DNA of 64,000 nucleotides from Callorhinus ursinus (lineage: Eukaryota > Chordata > Mammalia > Carnivora > Otariidae), in assembly GCF_003265705.1 (NCBI RefSeq), contig NW_020313157.1:682001-746000 (forward strand), written 5' to 3'. Positions 54,130-63,955 of the stretch are shown here, piece after piece. Under the pieces are notes generated by a model. The model saw nothing but the letters and a program-made list of their open reading frames with translations, had not been told where the DNA came from and made no database searches. The position numbers and the translations under genes are program-made. Position 1 is the first letter of the stretch. Each line of letters opens with the position of its first letter.

Positions 54130-54303
54130 TTTTTTTTTTTTTTATAAGAGAGAGAGAAAGCATGTACAGGGCAGGGGGTCCTAAGCAGGCTCCAAGCCCA
54201 GAGCAGAGCGTGATGCAGGGCTCTATCTCACAACCCAGAGATCATGACCTGAGCCAAAATCAAGAGTTGGATGCTTAACCGACTGAGCCACCGAGGTGCC
54301 CCA
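54130..54303 (-). mobile_element. Can-SINE, minus, with TSD
   Basis: On the minus strand: GGGGCACCTCGGTGGCTCAG, a B-box region, GCTCTGGGCTTGGAGCCTGC and a tail reduced to the T run on the plus strand. TGATTTCCTTTT (54118-54129) against TGATTTGCTTTT (54304-54315), one mismatch. The core differs from the young GGGCTCCCTGCTCAGC type, so it is an older subfamily. Confidence 0.93.
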
Positions 54304-54504
54304 TGATTTGCTTTTAATTAGCAATTTACCCTCCTCGAAAGGCCCCACAGGGGCAGCTCTATAATAGAACTGCCCTTGGCCAAGACCTATGGAGGCAGAG
54401 CCTGGATAAACCCACTTCACGCCCCAGGAAGGGGCTTTATAATACTTACATTCCACACTCCAGGGAAGGAGGAAAGTCTAGAGATGATAAAGAGACTCAT
54501 AATC

Positions 54505-54755
54505 ATTTCAACTATCATTTATTAAGCACCTAATATATGCCACACGCTGTGCTAAGTGCTTTGTGTTTGCTATCTCTGGGAATCCTGAGAGGCAGGTATT
54601 AGCCTGGCTCACCTTCACAGAGGAGGGACCTAGCTTGGAGAGGTTACTAGCAGTGAGTTCCCCGGGATCACACAGCGACAGGCTGGGGAACAGGGATTTC
54701 AACCAGGCTCTTTCAGACAAAGACTCTCTTAACTTTAAGCTTTCCAAACAGCCCT
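54505..54755 (-). repeat. MIR SINE (minus), near full length
   Basis: CATTTATTAAGCACCTAATA, TATGCCACACGCTGTGCTAA, GTGCTTTGTGTTTGCTATC, GGAGAGGTTACTAGC, ATCACACAGCGACAGGCTGG and TCTTAACTTTAAGCTTTCC follow the MIR reverse complement. Confidence 0.9.
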
Positions 54756-54959
54756 GCTGAGAAGTTCTTCAATGCTTCTCAACAGGAATTCTGTCAACCA
54801 AAATGTTAAGCTTTTACTTTCCATTGACTCATTCGCTCCTTTGCAAGTGGATCATCTAAGATATATCCAATTATGGACCAGTGGTTCAGATAACTTGTGT
54901 CACCACCACCGGCTTGACAGAAGTCCAGCTGAACGCAAAGCACTGTCATTTCTCATGAT

Positions 54960-55585
54960 GTTTTAAAAATTCTGAAAATGGTTGTGGGATGTCCTTCCCA
55001 CTATCATAAACTTGAGAACCACAGTCGGGGGTGGGGGGGGGTGGATGGGGAAGGAAAGCCACTGAGGAGAGACCCTGAGACGTGTCAGCTCTATGGCAGC
55101 ATAATCACTACCTTCAATGCTACCCTGTGACAAAAAATTATCCAGCGAATGACTTAAAAAAAATGCAGGCGGGGTGTACAAGGCTGGGGACAATTCCCAG
55201 GCCAGAACGCAAGCTGGTGCAGCCAAGGCTGGGTCTCAGCCTCCTCGGTGAAGAAGGAGAGAGAACTCTGTCTATATAAGTTGCTCTGGACATCTCACAC
55301 AATGATTGTGTTTCCAATCTAACTTTTACAGAGCTGAAGTCCGGGCCGGGAGTCAGCATTCCTGTCTTCCCTAGCCATGGGAGCTGCTACAGAGGAGTCT
55401 GAACAAAATCTCCCCCAGCCCCACGCCTTATCTTAAGGGGTCGACCAGAATTATCTTTATAGTACTTTTGAGTTCTGAATGCCTGAAATCGCGAGTGGAG
55501 ACCACAGGCAGAGGATATATTAACCAGGGCTCTTTTATGGGGTGAGGGGGTGGGGAATGAATTAATAAATTACCTAAAAGAAGTA
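54960..55585. other. non-coding, nothing recognised
   Basis: It contains a GGGGGTGGGGGGGGGTGG stretch (55026-55043). No gene or named repeat. Confidence 0.4.
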
Positions 55586-55589
55586 ACCC

Positions 55590-56075
55590 AGGTCATAGAG
55601 AGTTGAATTGTGCCCCCCTCTCTGCCCCCTCAAAATAAAAGGTATGTCCAACTCCTATCTCCTGGTGTTGTGAGGATGGGTGTGGCTTTCTTAGACGTAG
55701 AGTCTTTGCAGATGTAATCAAGTCAAGGATCTCTAGATGAGATCATCCAGTATTTAGGAGGGGCCCTACATCAAGTGAGGGTGTCCTTATAAGAGAAAGT
55801 AGGATGGACCTGACACACAGGAAAGAAGGCCTTGCGGAAACAGAAGCAGAGACTGGAGTTACCCTGCTACAAGCCAAGTACCATTTGGGGCCACTAGAAG
55901 TTGGCAGAGACTAGGAAGCATCTTCCTCTAGAACCTTCAAAGGAGAACGGCCCTGCAGACACCTTGATTTCAGAATTCTGACCTTCAGAATCATGAAATA
56001 ATAGATTTGTGGGGTTTTCAGTCACCAAGTTTGAGGCAATTTGTTATAGCAGCCCTTAGAAAGGAATGTAGAGAA
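55590..56075 (+). mobile_element. MLT1-type LTR (ERVL-MaLR)
   Basis: GAGAGTTGAATTGTGCCCCC, CTTTGCAGATGTAATCAAGT, CAAGGATCTCTAGATGAGAT, GTGTCCTTATAAGAGAAAGT, CTGCAGACACCTTGATTTCA and CAATTTGTTATAGCAGCCCT followed by TAGAAAGGAATGTAG are typical of a full-length MLT1 LTR. Confidence 0.85.
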
Positions 56076-56414
56076 AGAGCTTGAAAACGGTGTGGTGGGC
56101 CCCAGCGCTGTCTGCACTGCTCAGCTCTGCTGTCCTCCCTATACCTTGGTCTCTGGAAGGTTCTCCCTAGGAGGTAACAAAACAGTCACCAGCAGCAGCT
56201 CAGGGTCCACATCCCACCAGCTTCGTAGCCCAGGCATTTTTGTCCTTTTGGCCTGGCTTGTGTCCTGTGCCCATGTCTGAACCAATCTCTGCAACTGGGA
56301 GAGGGGTGTGCCGACTGAGGAGGTCAAAGTCTCGCTTCCGCACCCTCCCCTGGAACTAAGAGGTAATGGGGGGATGTCAGGGAGACAAGATGCTGGTCTT
56401 CTCTCCAAGGCAAA

Positions 56415-57205
56415 GGGAGTATGATATGTGATTTATAACATGAAATATATATTTGGTCTTGGTCCCTCCTTATGCACAGAGCTCCCAAAGCTCTTGGAGT
56501 TTCCTAAGTGATGGAACAGATAAAGGCGCCTCTTGTTATGTTATGAGGTAACTTCTGGACCACATCTGAGGATGGGGGCTGGTTGTCAGGAGAACCAACC
56601 ATGTGTTTAGAGGGTTTAAGTTTTAGTCCCATCCACCTCACCTCCAGGAAGGAAGAAAGGCTGGTAGTTGAGTTCAGTCACTAATGGTCAATGATTTACC
56701 TAATCATGCCTGTCTAACGAAGCCTCTATAAAAGCCCCACAGGTGGGGTTTAGAGAGCTTCTAGCTTGGTGAACACCTGGAGAGGCTAGAAGGGTGGCAT
56801 GCAGTGAAGGGCATGGGAGGTCTGTGCCTTCCCCATATACCTTGCTCTACACATCTCTTCCATCCGGCCATTCCCAAGTTATACCTTTTTTGTAATAAAC
56901 CTGCGATCTGGTAAGTGAAATATTTCTCGAAGTTCTGTGAGATGCTCTAGCAAATTAATGGAACCCAAGAAGGGGTCTATGGGACCCTCCCATCTATAAC
57001 TGGTCAGTCAGATGGCACAGGTGGTAACCCAGACTGGCAACTGGCCTCTGAAGCTGGGAGAGGGCAGTGGTATGGGACTGAGCCCTTAACCATATGATGC
57101 TGTATCCAAGTAGACAGCATAAGAATTGAGCTGAATCACAGGACACCCAGCAGGTGCCAGAGAGCTGCTTGGTGTAAAGAAAAAAAACCCACATATTGGC
57201 ATTTC
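56415..57205 (+). mobile_element. LTR-like retroelement end, family not named
   Basis: TATAACATGAAATATATATT, CAGGAGAACCAACCATGTG, a CTCTATAAAAGCCCCAC TATA-like box (56726), a GTAATAAACCTGCGATCTG polyadenylation-type signal (56891), TCTCGAAGTTCTGTGAGATG, AGCAAATTAATGGAACCCAA, GGGACTGAGCCCTTAACC and GAATCACAGGACACCCAGCA follow a common mammalian consensus. The TATA-to-AATAAA spacing (about 165 bases) and a long U5-like part suggest a solo LTR. I am not certain of the family. Confidence 0.6.
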
Positions 57206-57419
57206 CTGGGACCCTTTCAGGGGGCAGAGAGGATAGGAGGCAGGGAGGGAGGAAGAAGGGGGTCTCTCCTGCAGACAAGATTGGTAAGTTTGGATGAGGC
57301 TGAGAAAGGCCCGGAGGAAGGGATGTAGGAAGGAGGTCTCTGAAGAGTGTCTGAAGTCCTGGGTCCAAAAGCACACAGAATGAGCCAGAGAGAAAGAAGT
57401 CACTCCCTGGAGATCGGGC

Positions 57420-58690
57420 CTAGAAATGGGATTTTGTTCCCACTTCTGCCGTCGTCCCTGCTACGATTAAGTTTAAGATAGGATTCTTAGAAATTTGAAA
57501 TGTGCCTTTCGGAAAATCCATTCAAATTTGACAGTTATCAGATGTACTGAAAACAATAGTTTTTGAGAGATTAAAAACAGAGAGAGTTTAATATGCCCAC
57601 GCTCTTGCCCCTCCTCATAACCACGGCTTCACAGAATCTGCCCGTCCCCCCGAGCTCAGCTGGCAGAGGCACTTTTAAAATACAATCAGCAACTGAGTGA
57701 GTATTTCACAGATGAAAAGGCGTGCGCTTCCCAATCCACGGTATTCTGAAAAGGTGGATTTTAATTTCCGAAAAGACAAAGCAGAGGGAGAAAGAAAACG
57801 CCTATCTCCAAGCACTTAAGAACTATAATATTACTTAGATGGTGAAGTTTTATTCTGAAAAATGACTGTCAATTATGATTAATATTCTCCTTATAATTAA
57901 TTCAAAATCTTATTAAAATCAAACTTTTATAACTTTACGTATCACCATGCTGCCTATGTCAGGATGGAGAATATGCCTTGCCATTAATTTTACCTGTATC
58001 ATTTCTCCGTTCTCAAAAAAGGCAATAAAAGATACCTCCTTGAAAATCAGCAATGCCGGGCCACCCTCATCTCCATAATGACACAATTTTCAATTCACGC
58101 CTCATTTTCATTAATGTTTCTGGCCATAAATTTTTAAGCATATGATAAAAAATTTCTGAAGCGGCATAAAACTAACATGAAGAGAGAGTTCATTAGCATG
58201 TGACCCTAATTAGAAATTCCATATTAACTTCCCATTTCTACTTGTGCATATCCAGTGTCATCACATCTCATTCTAGACCGTGCTTTCACATTGTTGGGAG
58301 GAAATATTCCTGGTGGTTGTTTAATTCTTTGGCTTTATTTTTAAAACGATCCATGTGTTTCCTCTGTTATTGAATAAGTCAACAGACAATTGTATCACAT
58401 GACGCCTTTGTGTCACAAATTATCCGGAAGAATTGTGAGACGGTCCTTGCCCAATGCTTTATTAATGATACCAGATCATAAAAGGGGGAGAAATATGCTG
58501 ACTCTGTCTCTTTTCTAATGTTGGGTGATAAAAATGCTACTTCAGGATTCAGAAGGTTAAGTTCTAATGTGTATTTTGAATAGAGTGTGTTGGAATAATT
58601 GCCTCATAAAGCAAAGCATTGCCTGCCTGCTAACGGCTGCATAGTGCAGGGCTCAGCAAAGACGGGCAAGCTTACTGGAAAAAATGCTGT
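57420..58690. other. low-repeat AT-rich block, candidate conserved enhancer cluster
   Basis: About 1.2 kb without recognised repeats, dense in TAAT/ATTA and CCATAAA-type words: GTCAATTATGATTAATATTC, TCATTTTCATTAATGTTTCT, GGCCATAAATTTTTAAGC, CTAATTAGAAATTCC, GCTTTATTAATGATACC. It lies between two LTR-type elements, so the repeat-free stretch is not due to lack of insertions nearby. Confidence 0.4.
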
Positions 58691-58759
58691 GCCTCAACTT
58701 TTGCAGACCTCCCATATTAAGTTAACTTTCCCCTCCCCTTGCTTTTCAAAAAAGGTATA

Positions 58760-59292
58760 AAATCCCATCACCCGTCTTTGCAGCCTGGATGAGCTGCTGC
58801 CTTTAATACTGGTGAGATCTAGTCTCCCAAGATGGCTCCCTGATGAACCGCGCATCCCTCCGTCTTCACCCCTGCTTTGTGTCTTCCCGTAGCTGTGCTT
58901 GGGCTGGTCCTGTATAACCAGCAGCATGTGCTGGATGTGATGCCATATGACTTCTGGGGCTAGGCCATAAGACGTCTTGCAGCTTCGTCTTGAGTCCCTT
59001 GAATGTGCACTCTGGAGAAAGCCAGGGGCCATTTAAGGGATCGGACCACTGTGAGACTGCCATGCAGTGCGGAGCCCAAGCTATCTACATGGCAAGAGAT
59101 GCCTGGTCAATCGTGAGTTGTTCTAGCTGACCCAGCCCAGATGCCAGACAAGTGAGAAAAGAAGTCACCTTGGATGTCCAGCCCATTCCAACCCTCTGAT
59201 GACTCCAGCTCCAGATGCTTTCCCATTGCAATGACATGACAGACCCCCAGCAAGAACTGCCCAGCTGAAAACCAGTCAACCCAGAGGGCTAT
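58760..59292 (+). mobile_element. MLT1-type LTR fragment (plus)
   Basis: CACTCTGGAGAAAGCCAGGG, GAGACTGCCATGCAGTGCGG, GATGTCCAGCCCATTCCAAC, CCTCTGATGACTCCAGCTCC and ACTGCCCAGCTGAAAACC match internal MLT1 segments. The 3' end with AATAAA and TTTGTTA is missing. Confidence 0.55.
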
Positions 59293-60118
59293 GACCGATG
59301 GTGGGAATTAGTTTGCAAAGCCCTAAGCTTAGCAATATTGTGATATGATACGATAGATAACCAGAACAGCATCATTCCATAAATAGCAGGCAAGGAAGGG
59401 AGTCAACGGATTTAAACCACCCATTTCTCTGTCTCCCACACATGAGCAGAGGCAAGAGCCAAACTGCCCCTATTAGTCCTCAGTCTTAAATTTTTCTTCC
59501 TCATGCCATGTTTACTCCTCATTTAGTGTCTTCAGTTCTATCTTTGTGAAGTATATGAGAAGGTCCAGCATGTGGTCTCTTGACAAACGCAGGTGAAACT
59601 AGAAGAAAATCAAGTCCTGCTCATTTTTCCTTTGAGACCAGGCTAGACACAGGAAAAAAAAAAAAATCAATCCCAAAGGTTCGGGGGTGGTGGATAATTA
59701 ATGTAGAAAATGACAAATGGAGAATCCACAGCAAGACCTTCTAAAAACTCATCACCCATCCCCTTGAAGTCACACTCTTCATAGAAAAGGCCCTCTCCCC
59801 TGACTGCCCCCAGATTCCACAGGTCCTGCCTCTCTGCAGGTCCTTGGTGTATCCTCCCACCCCTGGCCTCACTTTCTCCATCCGTCCCCTGATTTGGCAA
59901 TTTGGCCCAACAACCCTGGCCTCTGATGCTCTTACTCAGTTTTGCAAAACAAACCGAAGGTAACTAGCTTGATCTTAAAAGTGTCCTCGTCCTCATTAAA
60001 AAGGAGCTTGGGGTAGGGGGAAAGAAGGCATAAATATTCTCTCTTATTGCTGTCACATGAGGAACAAAATGCACCAGCCTACAGCACCAGTATTATGCCG
60101 AGACACACACAAAGGAGC

Positions 60119-60132
60119 AAAAACTGCCCTTT
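60119..60132 (+). repeat. left target-site duplication of the nested L1/L1/SINE
   Basis: AAAAACTGCCCTTT here and again at 62002-62015 bounds the whole 1.87-kb nested block. GAGC precedes the left copy, so its A run belongs to the original target. Confidence 0.85.
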
Positions 60133-60244
60133 CAGGAATGAGATCCTGCCATTTGCAACGACGTGGATGGAACTGGAGGGTGTTATGCTGAGTGAAATAA
60201 GTCAATCAGAGAAAGACATGTATCATATGACCTCACTGATATGA
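60133..60244 (+). pseudogene. outer L1 ORF2 last 35 codons
   Basis: 5' truncation leaves only the end of ORF2p: [20 protein letters not shown], then [15 protein letters not shown] and a TGA stop at 60242-60244. No catalytic domain is present. The inner L1 inserted just past this stop codon, with its duplicated target starting at 60238. Confidence 0.92.
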
Positions 60245-60253
60245 GGAATTCTT

Positions 60254-61320
60254 TTTTTTTATTGTTATGTTAATCACCATATATTACATCATTAGTTTTT
60301 GATGCAGTGTTCCATGATTCATTGTTTGTTCATAACACCCAGTGCACCATGCAAAACGTGCCCTCCTCAATACCCATCACCAGGCTAACCCATCCCCCCA
60401 CCCCCCTACCCTCTAGAACCCTCAGTTTTTCAGAGTCCATCATCTCTCATGGTTCGTCTCCCCCTCTGACATACTCCCCTTTTCTTCCTCTCCTGTTATC
60501 TTCTTCTTTTCCTTTTTTCTTAAAATATGTTGCGTTATTTGTTTCAGAAGTACAGATCTGTGATTCAACAATCTTGCACAATTCACAGCGCTCACCGTAG
60601 CACATACCCTCCCCAATGTCTATCACCCAGCCATCCCATCCCTCCCACCCCCAACCACTCCAGTAACACTCAGTTTGGTTCCTGAGATTAAGAATTCCTC
60701 ATATCAGTGAGGTCATGCGATACATGTCTTTCTCTGATTGACTTATTTCACTCAGCATAACACCCTCCAGTTCCATCCACGTCGTTGCAAATGGCAAGAT
60801 CTCATTCCTTTTGATGGCTGCATAATATTCCATTGTGTATATATACCACATCTTCTTTATCCATTCATCTGTCGATGGGCATCTTGGCCCTTTCCACAGT
60901 TTGGCTATTGTGGACATTGCTGCTATAAACATTGGGGTACATGTACCCCTTCGGGTCCCTACATTTGTATCTTTGTGGTAAATACCCAGTAGTGCAATTG
61001 CTGGATCGAACGGTAGCTCTAATTTCAACTGTTTGAGGAACCTCCATACTGTTTTCCAGAGGGGTTGCACCAGCTTGCATTCCCACCAACAGTGTAGGAG
61101 GGTTCCCCTTTCTCCACATCCCCGCCAACATCTGTCGTTCCCTGACTTGTTAATTTTAGCCATTCTGACGGGTGTGAGGTGGTATCTCATTGAGGTTTTG
61201 ATTTGGATTTCCCTGATGCCGAGTGATGTTGAGCACTTTTTCATGTGCCTGTTGGCCATTTGGATGTCTTCTTTGGAGAAATGTCTGTTCATGTCTTCTG
61301 CCCATTTCTTGATTGGATTT
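60254..61320 (-). mobile_element. inner young L1 (minus), nested, perfect 16-bp TSD
   Basis: A 1,067-bp, 5'-truncated L1 in opposite orientation. Poly(T) (minus-strand poly(A)) at 60254, 3' UTR to about 60698, then the ORF2 end up to 61320. GATATGAGGAATTCTT at 60238-60253 and 61321-61336 is a perfect target duplication, and its sequence is that of the outer L1, which proves that this copy landed inside the outer one. Confidence 0.97.
60699..61319 (-). pseudogene. inner L1 ORF2 C-terminal fragment, frame intact
   Basis: The C-terminal part of L1 ORF2p, the endonuclease/reverse transcriptase of L1 retrotransposition. About 206 codons are open with no stop or frameshift, from the 5' truncation point ([18 protein letters not shown]) to the natural stop. 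Visible landmarks are the Cys-rich motif [18 protein letters not shown] (C-X3-C, H and C ligands), the [12 protein letters not shown] segment and [18 protein letters not shown]. The endonuclease and RT domains are absent and no promoter is present, so it is a dead fragment. The intact frame shows a recent insertion. Confidence 0.95.
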
Positions 61321-61781
61321 GATATGAGGAATTCTTAATCTCAGGAAACAAACTGAGGGTTGCTGGAGTGGTGGGGGGTGGGAGGGATGGGGTGGCGGGG
61401 TGATAGACATGGGGGAGGGTATATGCTACGGTGAGCGCTGTGAATTGTGCAAGACTGTTGAATCACATATCTGTACTTTTGAAACAAATAATGCAACATA
61501 TGTTAAGAAAAAGAAAAGAAGAAGATAGCAGGCAGGGAAAGAATGAAGGGGGGTAAGTCGGAGGAGGAGACGAACCATGAGAGACGATGGACTCTGAAAA
61601 ACAAACTGAGGGTTCTAGAGGGGAGGGGCTTGGGGGGATGGGTTAGCCTGGTGATGGGTATTAAAGAGGGCACATTCTGCGTGGAGCACTGGGTGTTATG
61701 CACAAACAATGAATCATGGAACACTACATCAAAAACTAATGATGTAATGTATGGTGATTAACATAACAATAAAAAATTTAA

Positions 61782-61985
61782 GGGTGCCTGGGTGGCTCAG
61801 TTGGTTAGGCGACTGCCTTCGGCTCAGGTCATGATCCCGGAGTCCCGGGATCGAGTCCAGCATCGGGCTCCTTGCTCAGCGAGGAGCCTGCTTCTCCCTC
61901 TGACCCTCCCCACTCTCATGTACTCTCTCTCCTTCTCACTCTCTCAAATAAATAAATCTAAAAAATAAAATAATAAAAACTTAGT
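61782..61985 (+). mobile_element. Can-SINE (plus), in the tail of the outer L1
   Basis: GGGTGCCTGGGTGGCTCAGT, GGTCATGATCCCGGAGTCCC, a GGATCGAGTCC B-box, GGGCTCCTTGCTCAGCGAGG, CT block and AAATAAATAAATC. AAAAAATTTAA (61771-61781) and AAAAAAATTTTAA (61988-62000) look like its own duplication, which would place the insertion in the outer L1's A-rich tail. Confidence 0.93.
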
Positions 61986-62229
61986 TTAAAAAAATTTTAA
62001 AAAAAACTGCCCTTTGAAAAAGCATGCAGTGAACAAAGTTAATGCCACAAGACTCACATTTTGCTTAAAGTGTGATTATTTTAGAGACCTCTAACCAGTG
62101 GGATGTAGAACAGAAATCTCATAATCAATTAGTCCAGAATGTAGAGGAAGGTTTGCATGTGTGTGTGCGTGCAGATGTGTATACACCAGGTTTTTAAAGG
62201 TGAAGGAGGCAAAGAATAATATATCAGTG

Positions 62230-62440
62230 ACTTACTATGGTATACTTGGGACTTTCCTTATATTAAATTTTATTCTCACAACAGCCTTGTAAGGTTGGAA
62301 TAATTAGCCTTCCTGACTTCATAGATGAGGACAGGATTCAGAGAGAAAAGGTAACTTAACCCAAGGTTATAAAGCTGATAAACAAGAGAAATGGGGTTTG
62401 GACGCCTCTAACTGTCTCCAAATTTGGTTCCTAAATCAGG
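62230..62440 (-). repeat. MIR SINE (minus)
   Basis: TACTATGGTATACTTGGGAC, TTTATTCTCACAACAGCCTT, GTAAGGTTGGAATAATTAGC, CTTCATAGATGAGGACAGG and AAGGTAACTTAACCCAAGGT are clear MIR complement landmarks. Confidence 0.85.
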
Positions 62441-62564
62441 CCATGCTTCAAGGTCTTCTAGAGAAGCTGTTCTCGGGGGCTCAGTCACACACCTCAAAGT
62501 AAGCCTGGGCATGTGTACTTGTAGCACACCCCAGGTGCACCAGATGGATACGGGAGAACTACCC

Positions 62565-62690
62565 TTGAAAAGTTATTCATCTTTAGGCCTCAGTTTCCCC
62601 ATCTGCAAAATGAAGTGGTTGTGGGAAACTATTCCTAAGGATCTTGGCAGTTTCAACCATCTAGGTTATAATTAACATTGCATGGGGGTG
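62565..62690 (+). repeat. MIR core and 3' variant (plus)
   Basis: TTTAGGCCTCAGTTTCCCCA, TCTGCAAAATGAAGTGGTTG and AAGGATCTTGGCAGTTTC. Confidence 0.7.
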
Positions 62691-62779
62691 AGGGGTGCAA
62701 AGAATGAAGATACTAACAATGTATTATCTCTTAACTATCATATTCTTATTAAAAAAATAAATGTTTCAGCAAAATTATG

Positions 62780-63480
62780 TATTAAACAGAGGTTTGATCC
62801 TGCCTGACAATTTATAGTCACGTAATTTTTAAAAATGCCAATCATTAAATACAAAAGAGCGACTCATCTACGCATGCCAGAACTGTTAATGGATGGGGGC
62901 ATGTTATTGCAAATATAAATCAACTCCTCAGATCTCAAAATGCCATAAATAAGCAAGCCTCTGTGTCAAAATTGGTGAGATGACCAGAATCACTTCGCTG
63001 ATTTATTACATACCACCTTCATAATCAACACCCTGTTGATCTGCTACTTTCTTTTTACATAAATATATGAATAACTTTTTGACATCAAAATAAATCATAG
63101 CTACTCAATCTAAAATCTAACTTCAAAAATGCCTGCAAAGGTGACTGACACTTTCAGTGTCGTCTGTTATTCTGTGTTAGAGCCTTGTCGACAGAGAAGT
63201 TTTATTCCTCCCTGTCGTCATTTGACTGATATGTGGACTTGGCTCAATATCTCGTCTCAACTTTGAGTACGACCTATCAGATTTGTAACAACATAAACAC
63301 TTTTATAAATTACAGGTTACTCTTCCATCATAAGAGGACTATAATTATAAGAAAAGAAAATCTTTATATAAATAATCGTCTTGGGCCACCGATGTGCAAA
63401 GACAGATTCAATTAATCCAGCCAGCCACTGTTCTTCTCTGTTGTATCAGTTGCAAACTGGTCTGAAATCTTAATGTTCAA
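62780..63480. other. low-repeat AT-rich block, candidate conserved non-coding element
   Basis: No repeat is recognised. Words include ATTGCAAATATAAATCAAC, TGCCATAAATAAGCAAGC, GATTCAATTAATCC and scattered CpGs (GTCGACAG, CTGTCGTCATTTG, TATCTCGTCTC, GTACGACC, AATAATCGTC, CACCGATG). CpG retention in this AT-rich stretch hints at constraint. Confidence 0.35.
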
Positions 63481-63867
63481 AGCCAAACCTATAAAATTAA
63501 TTGCTATCCTTTACATATATAAAAATGTGTGTGTGCATGTGTATGTATGTCATGCCCAGAGAACAGTGTGGTCTCTATGTTAAAAGTTATTAAAGTCTGC
63601 TCAGTTCAGCTGCCTTAGATCACCTGACTCAGAGTAAGTCTGAGTTATTTAGGTTCTATTTGTTTAAACTTAAGTTACTTTTCATTTGAAGAAAGAGCCC
63701 CATGGCTAACAAAAGTCTGAAAGCACTAGACATACATACCCAGCTTAGCAATGCAAAAAGGAATCATCATATTTATTTTTCTTTCCAACTAAAAGAAGCA
63801 TGCACCTTAGCTTTTACCATTGGAAGGCCTTCAATTTTTTTTTTTATTTTTTAAAAAAAATTTTAAG

Positions 63868-63955
63868 GATTTGTGGCTTTCTCCACCTACAAAATGGAAA
63901 TAATAATGCCTGATATACATGGCCAGGCTAGGGGAGGATGTACGGTTCTACCAAC
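63868..63955 (+). repeat. MIR core fragment (plus)
   Basis: CCACCTACAAAATGGAAATA followed by ATAATGCCTGATATACATGG matches the MIR core. Confidence 0.6.

Larger units (their letters stand above)
60133..61781 (+). mobile_element. outer young L1 (plus), interrupted by an inner L1
   Basis: Two parts: 60133-60253 (ORF2 end) and 61337-61781 (3' UTR: GGAAACAAACTGAGGGTTGC, GTGAGCGCTGTGAATTGTGC, AAGAAAAAGAAAAGAAGAAG, GAGCACTGGGTGTTATGC, GTGATTAACATAACAATAAA). If 60254-61336 is removed, the element reads continuously. Flanked by AAAAACTGCCCTTT (60119-60132 and 62002-62015). It is a near copy of the L1 at 53191. Confidence 0.95.

Noticed and set aside
60254..61781. Twin-primed 5' inversion of a single L1
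   Set aside because: The perfect internal 16-bp duplication, the poly(T) at the left edge of the inner copy and a second full 3' UTR show two separate insertions.
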